Positions 46,501-54,048 of a DNA stretch of 64,000 nucleotides are shown here, in pieces. The position numbers were made by a program, and so were the translations under genes. The notes beneath the pieces are model-generated. The model was not told where the DNA came from. It made no database searches and saw only the letters and a program-made list of their open reading frames with translations. The number at the start of each line of letters is the position of its first letter. Position 1 is the first letter of the stretch. The stretch comes from Streptomyces chrestomyceticus JCM 4735 (GTDB taxonomy: Bacteria > Actinomycetota > Actinomycetes > Streptomycetales > Streptomycetaceae). Location of the stretch: assembly GCF_003865135.1 (NCBI RefSeq), contig NZ_BHZC01000001.1:6944001-7008000 (forward strand), given 5' to 3'.

Positions 46501-47133
46501 GACAAGACGTACCTGCTCGCCCAGGAGCGCGAGATGCTCGGTCTGTACGTCTCCGACCACCCGCTGTTCGGTCTGGAGCACGTGCTGTCCGACAAGGCGG
46601 ACGCGGCGATCTCCCAGCTCACCGGCGGTGACTACTCCGACGGCTCGATCGTCACCATCGGCGGCATCATCTCCGGCCTCCAGCGCAAGATGACCAAGCA
46701 GGGCAACGCCTGGGCCATCGCCACCGTCGAGGACCTGGCCGGTTCCATCGAGTGCATGTTCTTCCCGGCGACCTACCAGTTGGTCTCCACCCAACTCGTC
46801 GAGGACACCGTCGTCTTCGTCAAGGGGCGCCTGGACAAGCGCGAGGACATCCCGCGGCTGGTCGCCATGGAGATGATGGTCCCCGACCTCTCGGAGGCCG
46901 GCGCCAACGCCCCCGTGACGATCACCATCCCCACGGTCAAGGTCACCCCGCCGCTGGTCGAGAAGCTGGGCGAGGTGCTCACCAGCCACCGCGGCTCGAC
47001 CGAGGTACGGATCAAGCTCCAGGGGACCCGCAAGACGACGGTGCTCCGGCTGGACCGGCACCGGGTGACCCCGGACCCGTCGCTCTTCGGTGACCTGAAG
47101 GTGCTGCTGGGTCCGTCCTGCCTGGCGGGCTGA
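43591..47133 (+). CDS. dnaE: DNA polymerase III alpha subunit
   Basis: The 1180-aa replicative polymerase subunit. The N-terminal PHP domain starts with HLHVHTQYSLLDG (His10 and His12). The polymerase active site includes GPGRGSAAGS and PDVDIDFD (Asp417 and Asp419). Further on are VHAAGVIMS, the helix-hairpin-helix region, and an OB fold near residue 1000 with VTIGGIISGLQRK. GTG at 43591 with CCGGAGG 9-15 bp upstream. Length fits DnaE1-type replicases rather than the DnaE2 mutagenesis enzyme. Transcribed alone. Confidence 0.97.
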   Translation: MAKPPFTHLHVHTQYSLLDGAARLKDMFEACKEMGMTHIAMSDHGNLHGAYDFFHSAQKAGVTPIIGIEAYVAPESRRTKRKIQWGQPHQKRDDVSGSGGYTHKTIWAANKTGLHNLFKLSSDAYKEGWLQKWPRMDKETISQWSEGLIASTGCPSGELQTRLRLGQFDEALKAASEYQDIFGKDRYFLELMDHGIEIERRVRDGLLEIGKKLGIPPLVTNDSHYTYAHEASAHDALLCIQTGKNLSDPDRFRFDGTGYYLKSTDEMYAIDSSDAWQEGCRNTLLVAEQIDTTGMFEKRDLMPKFDIPEGYTEVTWFKEEVRRGMARRYPDGVPEDRQRQAEYEMDIILQMGFPGYFLVVADFIMWAKNNGIAVGPGRGSAAGSIVAYALGITDLDPITHGLIFERFLNPERVSMPDVDIDFDERRRVEVIRYVTEKYGADKVAMIGTYGKIKAKNAIKDSARVLGYPYAMGDRLTKAMPADVLGKGIDLSGITDPQHPRYSEAAEIRGMYENEPDVKKVIDTAKGVEGLVRQMGVHAAGVIMSSEPIVDHAPLWTRHTDGVTITQWDYPQCESLGLLKMDFLGLRNLTIMDDAVKMVEANKGKKLELLELPLDDPKTYELLCRGDTLGVFQFDGGPMRSLLRQMQPDNFEDISAVSALYRPGPMGMNSHINYAERKNGRQEITPIHKELEEPLKEVLGLTYGLIVYQEQVQKAAQIVAGYSLGEADVLRRVMGKKKPEELEKNFVLFQAGARKNGFSDEAIQALWDVLVPFAGYAFNKAHSSAYGLVTYWTAYLKANYPAEYMSALLTSVRDDKDKSAVYLNECRRMGIKVLPPNVNESLANFAAQGDDVILFGLTAVRNVGQNVVDSIIRCRKAKGKYTSFPDYLDKVEAVVCNKRTTESLIKAGAFDEMGHTRKGLTAHYESMIDNVVQVKRKEAEGQFDLFGGMGDDSADDGPGFGLDIEFSDIEWDKTYLLAQEREMLGLYVSDHPLFGLEHVLSDKADAAISQLTGGDYSDGSIVTIGGIISGLQRKMTKQGNAWAIATVEDLAGSIECMFFPATYQLVSTQLVEDTVVFVKGRLDKREDIPRLVAMEMMVPDLSEAGANAPVTITIPTVKVTPPLVEKLGEVLTSHRGSTEVRIKLQGTRKTTVLRLDRHRVTPDPSLFGDLKVLLGPSCLAG

Positions 47134-47143
47134 GCCGGTGAGC

Positions 47144-47171
47144 GGTGCCCGGGGCTCCGGTCCCGGGCACC
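47144..47171 (+). terminator. Hairpin after dnaE
   Basis: GGTGCCCGGG (47144-47153) and CCCGGGCACC (47162-47171) form a perfect 10-bp stem with an 8-nt loop, 10 bp after the dnaE stop. Confidence 0.7.
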
Positions 47172-47308
47172 GAGGGCGCGCGGGAAGCGGATGTCTACGC
47201 GAGTAGCGGGGACGGGCTTCCGGTCGGCGAGCGGCACCGCTTCACGGACCGGGACGGCTCGCTCCCGCTCTCCCGCAGCCGCCGGAGCGCCGGCGCGTGC
47301 AGCGCGCG

Positions 47309-47341
47309 AGAGGGGCGCACCCCGCACGGGTGCGCCCCTCT
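47309..47341. terminator. 14-bp perfect stem between dnaE and a small convergent gene
   Basis: AGAGGGGCGCACCC (47309-47322) and GGGTGCGCCCCTCT (47328-47341) with a 5-nt loop. It lies 18 bp past the stop of the minus-strand 58-aa gene and most likely terminates it. Confidence 0.7.
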
Positions 47342-47359
47342 ACTGCTGTACGGCGAAGG

Positions 47360-47536
47360 TCAGTTGTGACCAAAACGGCGCTGGTGCTTACGGGCGACGT
47401 CGCGCGGGGTCGCCTCCACGGACTGGGCCGTCGCCTGGGCCTCCATCGCCGACCGCTCGGCGTCCTGACGGTTGCGCTCGGTGGTCTGAGCGCCCTTCTG
47501 CTGCTGATTACGGTCGCGATTCTTGTTCTTGGCCAT
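47360..47536 (-). CDS. Small basic protein of unknown function (58 aa)
   Basis: A 58-aa hydrophilic protein with many Lys, Arg, Gln and Asn residues, starting MAKNKNRDRNQQQ and ending RKHQRRFGHN. It has no membrane segment and is probably largely disordered. ATG at 47536 is preceded by AGGAGG at ideal spacing, which makes it a likely real gene in spite of its size. A longer frame to 47617 is rejected on that ground. It has its own terminator. No function can be given; nucleic acid binding is possible from its charge. Confidence 0.75.
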   Translation of the reverse strand: MAKNKNRDRNQQQKGAQTTERNRQDAERSAMEAQATAQSVEATPRDVARKHQRRFGHN

Positions 47537-47809
47537 GACCGTGCCTCCTGAGGGGGATCCTGGGATCGGGGCCGTGACCAGGCTTACACGGGCCGTTGCC
47601 GCGCGCATTTCGGACAATTACCGTGCGTCATGCGCCGCGTCACGTGCCGTGTTCGCCCTGGACGCCGAATCCGCCACGCCGATGATCGAGTTCGGGCAGT
47701 TAACCCCCGTACGGTCGGGCAGACTCGAAGGTAAAGCAGGAGGAAACCTCGTGCCACAGGCCGAGCCGGGGGGCGTCCGACTTCAGCACCTCAGGAAAGA
47801 GGGTGGAAC

Positions 47810-49150
47810 GTGGATCGCTGCGTCGTCCTGGTGGACGCCGGATACTTGCTGGGCGCCGCCGCGAGCCTGCTCGCCGGAGAGCCCACCCGGTCCCGGATCA
47901 CCGTTGATCACGCCGCCCTCATCCAGGGCCTGCGCCAGCGCGCCGAAGCCGACACCGAACGGCCGCTGCTGCGCATCTACTGGTTCGACGGCGCGCCCGA
48001 CCGCGTACCGCAGCCCGAGCACCGGCGGCTGCGCGTCATGTCCCGGGTCACCGTCCGGCTGGGCGCGCTGACCCGCAGCGACGGCCGCTGGGCGCAGAAA
48101 GGCGTCGACGCCGCGATGCACGCGGAGTTGACCGAACTGGCCCGTAACCGCGCCTGCTCCGACATCGTCCTGGTCACCGGCGACGGTGACCTGCTGCCCG
48201 GCCTGATGTCGGCCAAGGAGCACGGCGTCGCCGTGCACCTGTGGGCCGTGCAGGCCGCCGACGGCGACTACAACCAGTCGGAGGACCTGGTCGCCGAGGC
48301 CGACGAGCGGCGGGTGCTCGACCGCTCCTGGATCACCCGCGCCGTACGGCTGAAGGAACTCGGCGGCCCCTGCGCGCCGCCCCCTGTGCCGCGGCCCGAG
48401 ATCGCCGCCATCCTCTCGGCGCCGCTGCCCGAGTCCGCCGTCGCGGCCGCCGCGGCCGCGGCCTCCGCCGCCCACGACGCGGAGCGGGCCGCCGCCCGGG
48501 AACGCAACGGTGCGAACGGTGCTGCACGCCCGGCGCCCGCCCCTTCGGAGCGGACCGGCTCCGCGGGCGCCTGCGACCGGCCGGGAGCCGCCGCCGAACG
48601 GGACGGCGAAGGCGGCCCGGCGGGCGGCAAGGGCACCCCGGTCCCGACCCCGAAGGATCTCGCCGACCTGAACCGGGGCCCCGGCGCCGGACCGGGCGGG
48701 TCCGGCGCGGCCCCGGCGCCCGTGCCCAGCGCGACGCTGCGCTGGTCCTCGGACAAGGGCTGGGTCGAGCGTGGCGGCCCGGTCGGCGAACCGCCCGAAA
48801 CCGCCTCGCTCCCGACCCTCGCCCAGCTCACCAGCGCCGAGCAGCGCTGGGCCGACCGGGAGGAGGACATCACGGCCGTCAGCGGCGACCCCTTCGAAGT
48901 GGGCCAGGTCTTCGCCCGCCGCTGGACGGAACGGCTCTCCGACACGGCCCACCTCCAGCAGATCTCCACGGAATACCCCCGCATCCCGCACCGCATCGAC
49001 GGCGAACTTCTCCGCTATGCCGCCCGCTTCGGCCTGCTCGCCCACAAGGACGACCAGATCGACGAACACGACCGCTACGCGATCCGCGCCGGATTCTGGC
49101 GCGAAGTCGACCTCCGGACGGCGGCGTCGCACGTACCGGTGGGGGAGTAG
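47810..49150 (+). CDS. NYN domain protein (putative ribonuclease)
   Basis: A 446-aa protein with an N-terminal NYN (PIN-like) nuclease domain of about 190 residues: VVLVDAGYLLGAA at the start, IYWFDGAPD, KGVDAAMHAELTEL and DIVLVTGDGDLLPGLMSAKEHG, which supply the acidic metal site. A Pro/Ala/Gly-rich linker covers about residues 190-315. The C-terminal 130 residues form a second conserved domain (WADREEDITAVSGDPFEVGQVF in part, then PRIPHRIDGELLRYAARF). GTG at 47810 with AGAGGG upstream. RNA is the likely substrate. Confidence 0.88.
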   Translation: MDRCVVLVDAGYLLGAAASLLAGEPTRSRITVDHAALIQGLRQRAEADTERPLLRIYWFDGAPDRVPQPEHRRLRVMSRVTVRLGALTRSDGRWAQKGVDAAMHAELTELARNRACSDIVLVTGDGDLLPGLMSAKEHGVAVHLWAVQAADGDYNQSEDLVAEADERRVLDRSWITRAVRLKELGGPCAPPPVPRPEIAAILSAPLPESAVAAAAAAASAAHDAERAAARERNGANGAARPAPAPSERTGSAGACDRPGAAAERDGEGGPAGGKGTPVPTPKDLADLNRGPGAGPGGSGAAPAPVPSATLRWSSDKGWVERGGPVGEPPETASLPTLAQLTSAEQRWADREEDITAVSGDPFEVGQVFARRWTERLSDTAHLQQISTEYPRIPHRIDGELLRYAARFGLLAHKDDQIDEHDRYAIRAGFWREVDLRTAASHVPVGE

Positions 49151-49349
49151 GGGCGAGCCCGGTGGGCCCGCCCTGGGCCGGGGGAACGGGCGCCGGTCAC
49201 CCGGCTGGGCGCCTCGCCCGGGGGCGATGCCCACGTCCTCGTGGCGGAGGCGGCAGCCGCCGCACCGCCGGGCGGAGCGGGGCGCCGCGGCCGCCACGGG
49301 CAGGGGGTGCGGACAGCCGCGGCCCCGGCAGCGCGTACGCTCGTTGCTC

Positions 49350-50363
49350 GTGAGGATGGGTGCGAAGCGGGTGGAGTGCGGCGAGCCGGTGTGTGCCGTG
49401 CGCGACCTGGTCAAGACGTACCCCGCGGTACGCGGGCGGCGGGGAGCGGTGGGGGCACCGGCCGTACGGGCCAGTGACGGCATCAGCCTGGACGTCCGCC
49501 AAGGGGAGATCTTCGGGCTGCTCGGGCCGAACGGAGCCGGCAAGTCGACGCTGGTCCGCCAGCTCACCGGGCTGCTGCGCCCCGACTCCGGCAGCGTCAC
49601 CGTGCTGGGCCACGACCTCGTCCGCTACCCGGAGCGCGCCGCCCGCCTGCTCGGCTACCTGGGCCAGGAGTCCAGCGCCCTGGACGAGATGACGGTCGCC
49701 CTCGCCGTGGAGACCACCGGCCGGCTGCGCGGCCTGCCCGCCCGGGAGGCCCGCGCCGAGCGCGACGCCGTCGTCGAGGAACTGGGGCTCGGCGATATCG
49801 CCGGGCGCCCGCTCAAGCGGCTCTCCGGGGGCCAGCGCCGCCTCGCGTGCTTCGCCGCCGTCCTGGTCGGCGAGCGGCCGTTGCTGGTCCTGGACGAGCC
49901 GACCACCGGCATGGACCCGGTGGCGCGCCGCGCCGTGTGGGCCGCCGTGGACCGGCGCCGGGCGGAGCGCGGCGCCACCGTGCTGCTCGTGACCCACAAC
50001 GTCATCGAGGCGGAGAGCGTCCTGGACCGGGTCGCGGTGATCGACCGGGGCAAGGTCATCGCCTGCGACACGCCCGGCGGGCTGAAGGACCTGGTGGGCG
50101 AGGAGGTCCGGCTGGAGCTGGTGTGGCGGGAGCGGGCGCCGCTGGACGTGCCCGAGGTGGCCGCCCTGGGCGAGGCCGCGCGGACCAGCGGACGGCGCTG
50201 GACCCTGCGACTGGACCCGGACCGGGCGCGGGAGGCGGTGGCCGCCGTGACGGCCGGCCCGGCCTTCGCCGCGCTGGACGACTTCACGCTCGCGACGCCG
50301 AGCCTGGAAGATGTGTATCTCGCGCTGGGGGGCCGTACGGAGGAAGGCTTGGTGAAGGCGTGA
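49350..50363 (+). CDS. ABC transporter ATP-binding protein
   Basis: A 337-aa ATPase of the DrrA/CcmA exporter type. Walker A is GPNGAGKST at residues 59-67, the Q loop follows in YLGQESSALDEMT, the signature is LSGGQRR, Walker B is LLVLDEPTTGMDP and the switch His is in VTHN. A C-terminal extension of about 95 residues is typical for antibiotic and lipid exporters of this type. GTG at 49350 has no ribosome site; TACGCT at 49336-49341 suggests a leaderless transcript. The stop overlaps the permease start. Confidence 0.92.
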   Translation: MRMGAKRVECGEPVCAVRDLVKTYPAVRGRRGAVGAPAVRASDGISLDVRQGEIFGLLGPNGAGKSTLVRQLTGLLRPDSGSVTVLGHDLVRYPERAARLLGYLGQESSALDEMTVALAVETTGRLRGLPAREARAERDAVVEELGLGDIAGRPLKRLSGGQRRLACFAAVLVGERPLLVLDEPTTGMDPVARRAVWAAVDRRRAERGATVLLVTHNVIEAESVLDRVAVIDRGKVIACDTPGGLKDLVGEEVRLELVWRERAPLDVPEVAALGEAARTSGRRWTLRLDPDRAREAVAAVTAGPAFAALDDFTLATPSLEDVYLALGGRTEEGLVKA

Positions 50364-51235
50364 GCGTGGTTCCCGCGGAGGCGCAGGCGACGGCGGCGGA
50401 GCAGGCCGAGACGACGGCGGAGACGCAGGCGCGGACGGTGGCACCGGCCGCCGCCGGGCCCCGTACGGACCTGCCGTCCGCCGCGCCCCTGGCGCCCGCC
50501 GCCCGGCTGCTGCCCGCGCTCGCCGCCGTGTACCGGGCCCAACTGTCCCGGGCCCGGGTCGCCCGGATTCCGCTGCTGTTCGTGGCCACCTTCCAGTCCG
50601 TCGGGATCATGGTCCTGATGCGCGGGGTGGTCGACGACGGCGACGCCGCGCGGGCCGTCGTGGCCGGCTCCAGCGTGCTGGTCGTCGCGTTCGTGGCGCT
50701 GAACCTGCTGGCCCAGTACTTCGGGCAGCTCCGCGCCAGCGGCGGCCTCGACCACTACGCCACGCTGCCGGTGCCGCCCGCCGCCGTGGTGCTCGGCGCG
50801 GCCGCCGCGTACGCCTCGTTCACCGCGCCGGGGACCGTGGTCACGGCCGTCACCGGCTGTCTGCTGTTCCAGCTCCCGATGGCGAACCTGTGGGTGCTGA
50901 TCGCGGTGATCCCGCTGGCCGGAGCGGCCCTCGCCGGGCTCGGCGCGGCGCTGGGCCTGCTCGCGCCGCGACCGGAACTGGCCACCCTCTGCGGCCAGTT
51001 GGGCATGTCGGCGGCCCTGCTGCTGGGCGTGCTGCCGGCCGCCCGGCTGCCCGCGCCGATCTCGTACGCGCGGGACCTGCTGCCGTCCACGTACGGGGTC
51101 GAGGCCCTGGCGCGCGGCTTCGACGCCCGTCCCGACTGGCTGGCGGTCCTCGCGGACCTGGGGGTCTGCGCGGCGGTCGGCGTCCTGTCGCTGGCCGTGG
51201 CGACCTGGGCGTACCGCCGGGCAGCCGTACGGTGA
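50360..51235 (+). CDS. ABC-2 type transporter permease
   Basis: A 291-aa membrane protein with six helices from about residue 65, after a hydrophilic Ala/Thr/Glu-rich N terminus. DLLPSTYGVEALARGF near the end is typical of ABC-2 permeases. GTG at 50360 overlaps the stop of the ATPase gene (GTGA), so the two proteins form one exporter. The substrate is unknown. Confidence 0.9.
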   Translation: MSVVPAEAQATAAEQAETTAETQARTVAPAAAGPRTDLPSAAPLAPAARLLPALAAVYRAQLSRARVARIPLLFVATFQSVGIMVLMRGVVDDGDAARAVVAGSSVLVVAFVALNLLAQYFGQLRASGGLDHYATLPVPPAAVVLGAAAAYASFTAPGTVVTAVTGCLLFQLPMANLWVLIAVIPLAGAALAGLGAALGLLAPRPELATLCGQLGMSAALLLGVLPAARLPAPISYARDLLPSTYGVEALARGFDARPDWLAVLADLGVCAAVGVLSLAVATWAYRRAAVR

Positions 51236-51369
51236 CGGATCCGGCGGACGGCCCGCCGGGGCCCGGGGCTTCCGGAGGGCGCCCGGACGGTGCCGGGCAG
51301 ACCGGCCGGAACCGGCCGCACGGCCGTCCTGCCGACAGCGGCACCGTGCCCACCTGGCACGATGACAGG

Positions 51370-51500
51370 GTGACCGCACCGCAGACGCCGCAGCCGCACG
51401 AGAACCAGCCGCACGACAACCGGGCGACCGGGCACGCGTACAACCCCTGGACCAGTCCGTCCGGGGCGACGTCCGACCATCCGACCTCCGGGGGTCCGCC
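51370..51500 (+). other. Probable 5' coding part of the DUF2567 gene, out of frame
   Basis: GTG at 51370 opens a Pro/His/Gln-rich frame (VTAPQTPQPHENQPHD) that continues to TSGG and then falls out of frame with the membrane protein that follows. One extra G in the GGGGG run at 51489-51493 would join SGG to SAVRDRAELRREL of the next frame. Such Pro-rich leaders are usual in this family. Confidence 0.5.
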
Positions 51501-52085
51501 GTGCGGGACCGGGCCGAGCTCCGCCGTGAACTGTTCGAGGCCGCGCTGATCGCGCTCGTGGTGACGGTGTGCGGTGTGCTGCTGGGCGCCCTGTGGGCGT
51601 GGCTGGCGCCGCGCGTCCCGCTGATCGCGGACGGCAGCGGCAACGTCTACCTCCAGCACGTCGAGGGCGAGGAGGCCATCGGCGGGGACGGCACGTTCAT
51701 CCTGCTGGCCCTCGGCTTCGGGGTGGTGTGCGCGGCGGGCGCGTTCCTCTTCCGGCGGGGCGGGGGCATCCCGCTGGTGGTGGCGCTGGTGGTGGGCGGA
51801 CTGCTCGGCTCCGTGGTGGCCTGGCGGTTCGGCATCTGGCTGGGCCCGACGTCGGACCTGGGGGAGCTGGCGAAGGAGGCCGGCAAGGGCGTCCCGTTCG
51901 ACGCGCCGCTGCGCCTCCAGGCCAAGGGCGCGCTGATCGCCTGGCCGGCCGGCGCCATGGTCGCGCATCTGCTGCTGACCGGCCTCTTCGGCCCCCGCGA
52001 CCCGGAGCCGCCGCAGCCGGAGTGGTACCCCGGAGGGCAGCAGGCCCCGCGGCATCCGCAGACCCCGCCGCCTTCGGAGAGCTGA
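51501..52085 (+). CDS. DUF2567-like membrane protein
   Basis: A 194-aa protein with about four membrane segments: residues 15-36, 68-86, 92-112 and 145-165, with a short extracytoplasmic loop containing GNVYLQHVEGEEAIGGDG. The sequence resembles actinobacterial DUF2567 proteins of unknown function. GTG at 51501 is the first good start in frame, with only a weak GGGGG site. The true start is probably GTG 51370, if a missing G is restored. A Pro-rich tail ends the protein. Confidence 0.8.
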   Translation: MRDRAELRRELFEAALIALVVTVCGVLLGALWAWLAPRVPLIADGSGNVYLQHVEGEEAIGGDGTFILLALGFGVVCAAGAFLFRRGGGIPLVVALVVGGLLGSVVAWRFGIWLGPTSDLGELAKEAGKGVPFDAPLRLQAKGALIAWPAGAMVAHLLLTGLFGPRDPEPPQPEWYPGGQQAPRHPQTPPPSES

Positions 52086-52133
52086 CAGCCGGCGGCTGAC
52101 GGGGTCACGTCGCGCGTCGGGTCCGTCCGCTCC

Positions 52134-52208
52134 TCAGGCGGGCCGGCGCCCGTGGTTGGCCTTGCCCTTCTTGATGCGCCACTTCCGCTTACGGGTCTTC
52201 TTCGACAT
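52134..52208 (-). CDS. 24-aa basic protein resembling ribosomal protein bL37
   Basis: A 24-codon gene: MSKKTRKRKW at the start and KANHGRRPA at the end. It has 12 Lys or Arg residues and the ANHG(K/R)RP ending of the tiny actinobacterial 50S protein bL37, first seen in mycobacterial ribosome structures. ATG at 52208 is preceded by GGAGGAGG at good spacing, which strongly supports translation. Assignment to bL37 rests on remembered similarity of length and C-terminal motif. A second paralogue elsewhere could be the main ribosomal form. Confidence 0.75.
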   Translation of the reverse strand: MSKKTRKRKWRIKKGKANHGRRPA

Positions 52209-52337
52209 GGGCGTACCTCCTCCACGGGTCGTAGCGGAGGACGGGGCAGGCGTAAAGGCCCGGCGTCGTGACGGGCGGGGCGTACGGGGCACATCCGGCC
52301 GCGCGCGGCAGGGCGTACGGCGCGTGGGGCACTGCCC

Positions 52338-52862
52338 TCAGGCGCGCGCGATCTCCGCGAGCGTCGCTTCCGTGAGCTTCTGGAGGTCGGCGGGGGCCAG
52401 TTCGACCTCCAGGCCGCGGCGGCCGGCCGACACGCACACCGTCTCGTGCGCGGCCGCCGACGCGTCGAGCACCGTACGCAGGCGCTTGCGCTGGCCGAGC
52501 GGGGAGATCCCGCCGCGTACGTAGCCGGTGCTGCGTTCCGCGGCGGCCGGGTCGGCCATCGCGGCGCGCTTGCCGCCGGCCGCGGCGGCCAGGGCCTTGA
52601 GGTCGAGGGATCCGGAGACCGGTACGACGGCGACGGTCAGCGCGCCGTCCACCTCGGCGAGCAGTGTCTTGAAGACCTGGTCGGGGGAGACCCCGAGCGC
52701 CTCGGCGGCCTCCTCGCCGTAGGAGGCGACGGCCGGGTCGTGCTCGTACGCGTGGAGGGTGAAGTCGACGCCCGCCTCGGTGAGGGTGACCGTCGCCGGG
52801 GTGCCGCCGGCCGGCTGCTTCCCGTTCTTCGGCTGCTTGGTCCGCTTCGGCTTCTTGGACAT
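52338..52862 (-). CDS. YbaK/ProX-type aminoacyl-tRNA deacylase
   Basis: A 174-aa protein of the YbaK family, which hydrolyses Cys-tRNA(Pro) and related mischarged tRNAs. The catalytic lysine lies in VFKTLLAEVDG, and the GYVRGGISPLGQRKRLRTVLD segment is diagnostic (given in part as GYVRGGISPLGQ). A short Lys-rich N-terminal extension (KKPKRTKQPKNGKQ) may aid tRNA binding. ATG at 52862. Same strand as the bL37-like gene, 129 bp upstream of it. Confidence 0.92.
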   Translation of the reverse strand: MSKKPKRTKQPKNGKQPAGGTPATVTLTEAGVDFTLHAYEHDPAVASYGEEAAEALGVSPDQVFKTLLAEVDGALTVAVVPVSGSLDLKALAAAAGGKRAAMADPAAAERSTGYVRGGISPLGQRKRLRTVLDASAAAHETVCVSAGRRGLEVELAPADLQKLTEATLAEIARA

Positions 52863-52937
52863 GATCGTCGCGCCTCGGCTCGCTCGTAAGGTCGTCGGTA
52901 CGGGTACGGGGTGGCGGCAGGGGCGGTGCCCCCGCGC

Positions 52938-53747
52938 TCAGTTGGGGCTGGTCGGGTGGCGGGTCAGGTCCACCGCGGGCAGCGACGGGAGCTTACCGAT
53001 CACCGCGGTCTCCTGGCGAAGGAGTTTCAGCTCCTGCGTGAGCCGGGAGGCGACGTCCGGCGCCTCCAGGAGCCGCTGCTTGGCCGGGATGTCGAGCACG
53101 GCGGCGGCCGCCACCAGGTACGACAGCACCGACGGCTCGCCGGGCAGGTCCTGGCCGCCGGACAGGGTGCGCTCGTTCGCCCAGGCCAGCCGCTTCTGGT
53201 AGGTGCGGAAGGCCCGTACGACACCGGAGGCCAGCGCGCCGGCGCCCTCGCCCTCGGTCTCCGCCAGCTCCTCCACCTCGCCCATCAGGTACGGGCCCGA
53301 GGCGTCCACCGACAGCAGCTTGAAGCGGGTGGTGCCGGTGGCCAGCACCTCGTACCCCCCGGCGCCGGGGGAGAGCGCCGCGTCCGCGGCTGCCTCGGCG
53401 CCCTCGTCGGAGGCCAGGGCCGAACCGGGGGCGCCGCTCTTCTCGCGGATGGTGGCCGCGTCGGCCACGCACCCCACGGTGTGGAAGGCGCTGATCGGGT
53501 CGGGGCCGAAACCGGCGCCGGGACCGTCGGCGGGCAGCGCGGTGCTGTCCGGCAGGCCGGGGGCGGAGGGCGCCACCTCGCGGCCGTCGCGGATCGCGAC
53601 GACCCCGAAACGGCGCTCGTCCTCGGGCAGGGCGAGGAGGTCGCGCATCATCGCCCGGTACCGCGCCTCGAAGACGTTGAGCGGGAGGACGAGTCCCGGG
53701 AACAACACCGAGTTCAGCGGGAAGAGCGGTAGGCGCACGGAGGTCAC
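52938..53747 (-). CDS. LON substrate-binding domain protein
   Basis: A 269-aa cytoplasmic protein with the N-terminal domain of Lon protease (LPLFPLNSVLFPGLVLPLNVFE, residues 6-27, shown in part as LPLFPLNSVLFPG) but no ATPase or protease domain. A Gly/Ala-rich insertion covers about residues 65-115. The family role is unknown, perhaps in protein quality control. GTG at 53747; TAGGCT at minus 53761-53756 lies 8 bp upstream, so the transcript is probably leaderless. Confidence 0.88.
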   Translation of the reverse strand: MTSVRLPLFPLNSVLFPGLVLPLNVFEARYRAMMRDLLALPEDERRFGVVAIRDGREVAPSAPGLPDSTALPADGPGAGFGPDPISAFHTVGCVADAATIREKSGAPGSALASDEGAEAAADAALSPGAGGYEVLATGTTRFKLLSVDASGPYLMGEVEELAETEGEGAGALASGVVRAFRTYQKRLAWANERTLSGGQDLPGEPSVLSYLVAAAAVLDIPAKQRLLEAPDVASRLTQELKLLRQETAVIGKLPSLPAVDLTRHPTSPN

Positions 53748-54048
53748 AGCCCGTAAGCCTAGAGCCTGTGGAGACGGGAGTGGTTCGCGGCCCGCGATCC
53801 GGGGCGCGCGGGGTAGGGGCGGGCGGCCCCTGTCCCGGTGGCGTACGGCCCCGGATCAGCCCCTGAGCGGGTGCCGGACCGGTGCCGGGCCGCTGCCGGA
53901 GCGGTACCGCGCCGGTTCCGACGCCCCGCCCCGCTCCGCGCGCCCCTGCGCCCCGGCCCGCGCCCCTGCGCCTCGGCTCAGTTCCCCACGCCCCGGCCCG
54001 GCTTCCCGCGTCCCGGCCCGGCTCCCCGCGCCCGCCGTATCGCCCCCG
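53748..54048. other. 301-bp non-coding stretch, C-rich
   Basis: Apart from the -10 hexamer of the LON-domain gene, nothing clear is seen. The segment 53990-54035 holds two imperfect copies of CGTCCCGGCCCGGCTCCCCG at 18-20 bp spacing. No terminator for the gene ending at 54049 was found. Confidence 0.4.

Noticed and set aside
42001..47061. Continuous minus-strand open frame of 1686 codons covering the DUF2252 gene and the antisense of dnaE
   Set aside because: Only the part from 43344 downstream has protein-like composition and a ribosome site. The rest is antisense to dnaE, explained by third-position GC bias that removes stop codons.
53761..53770. Second copy of the MITE end (GAGCCTGTG)
   Set aside because: Only 9 bases match the terminal repeat and there is no partner end or target duplication.
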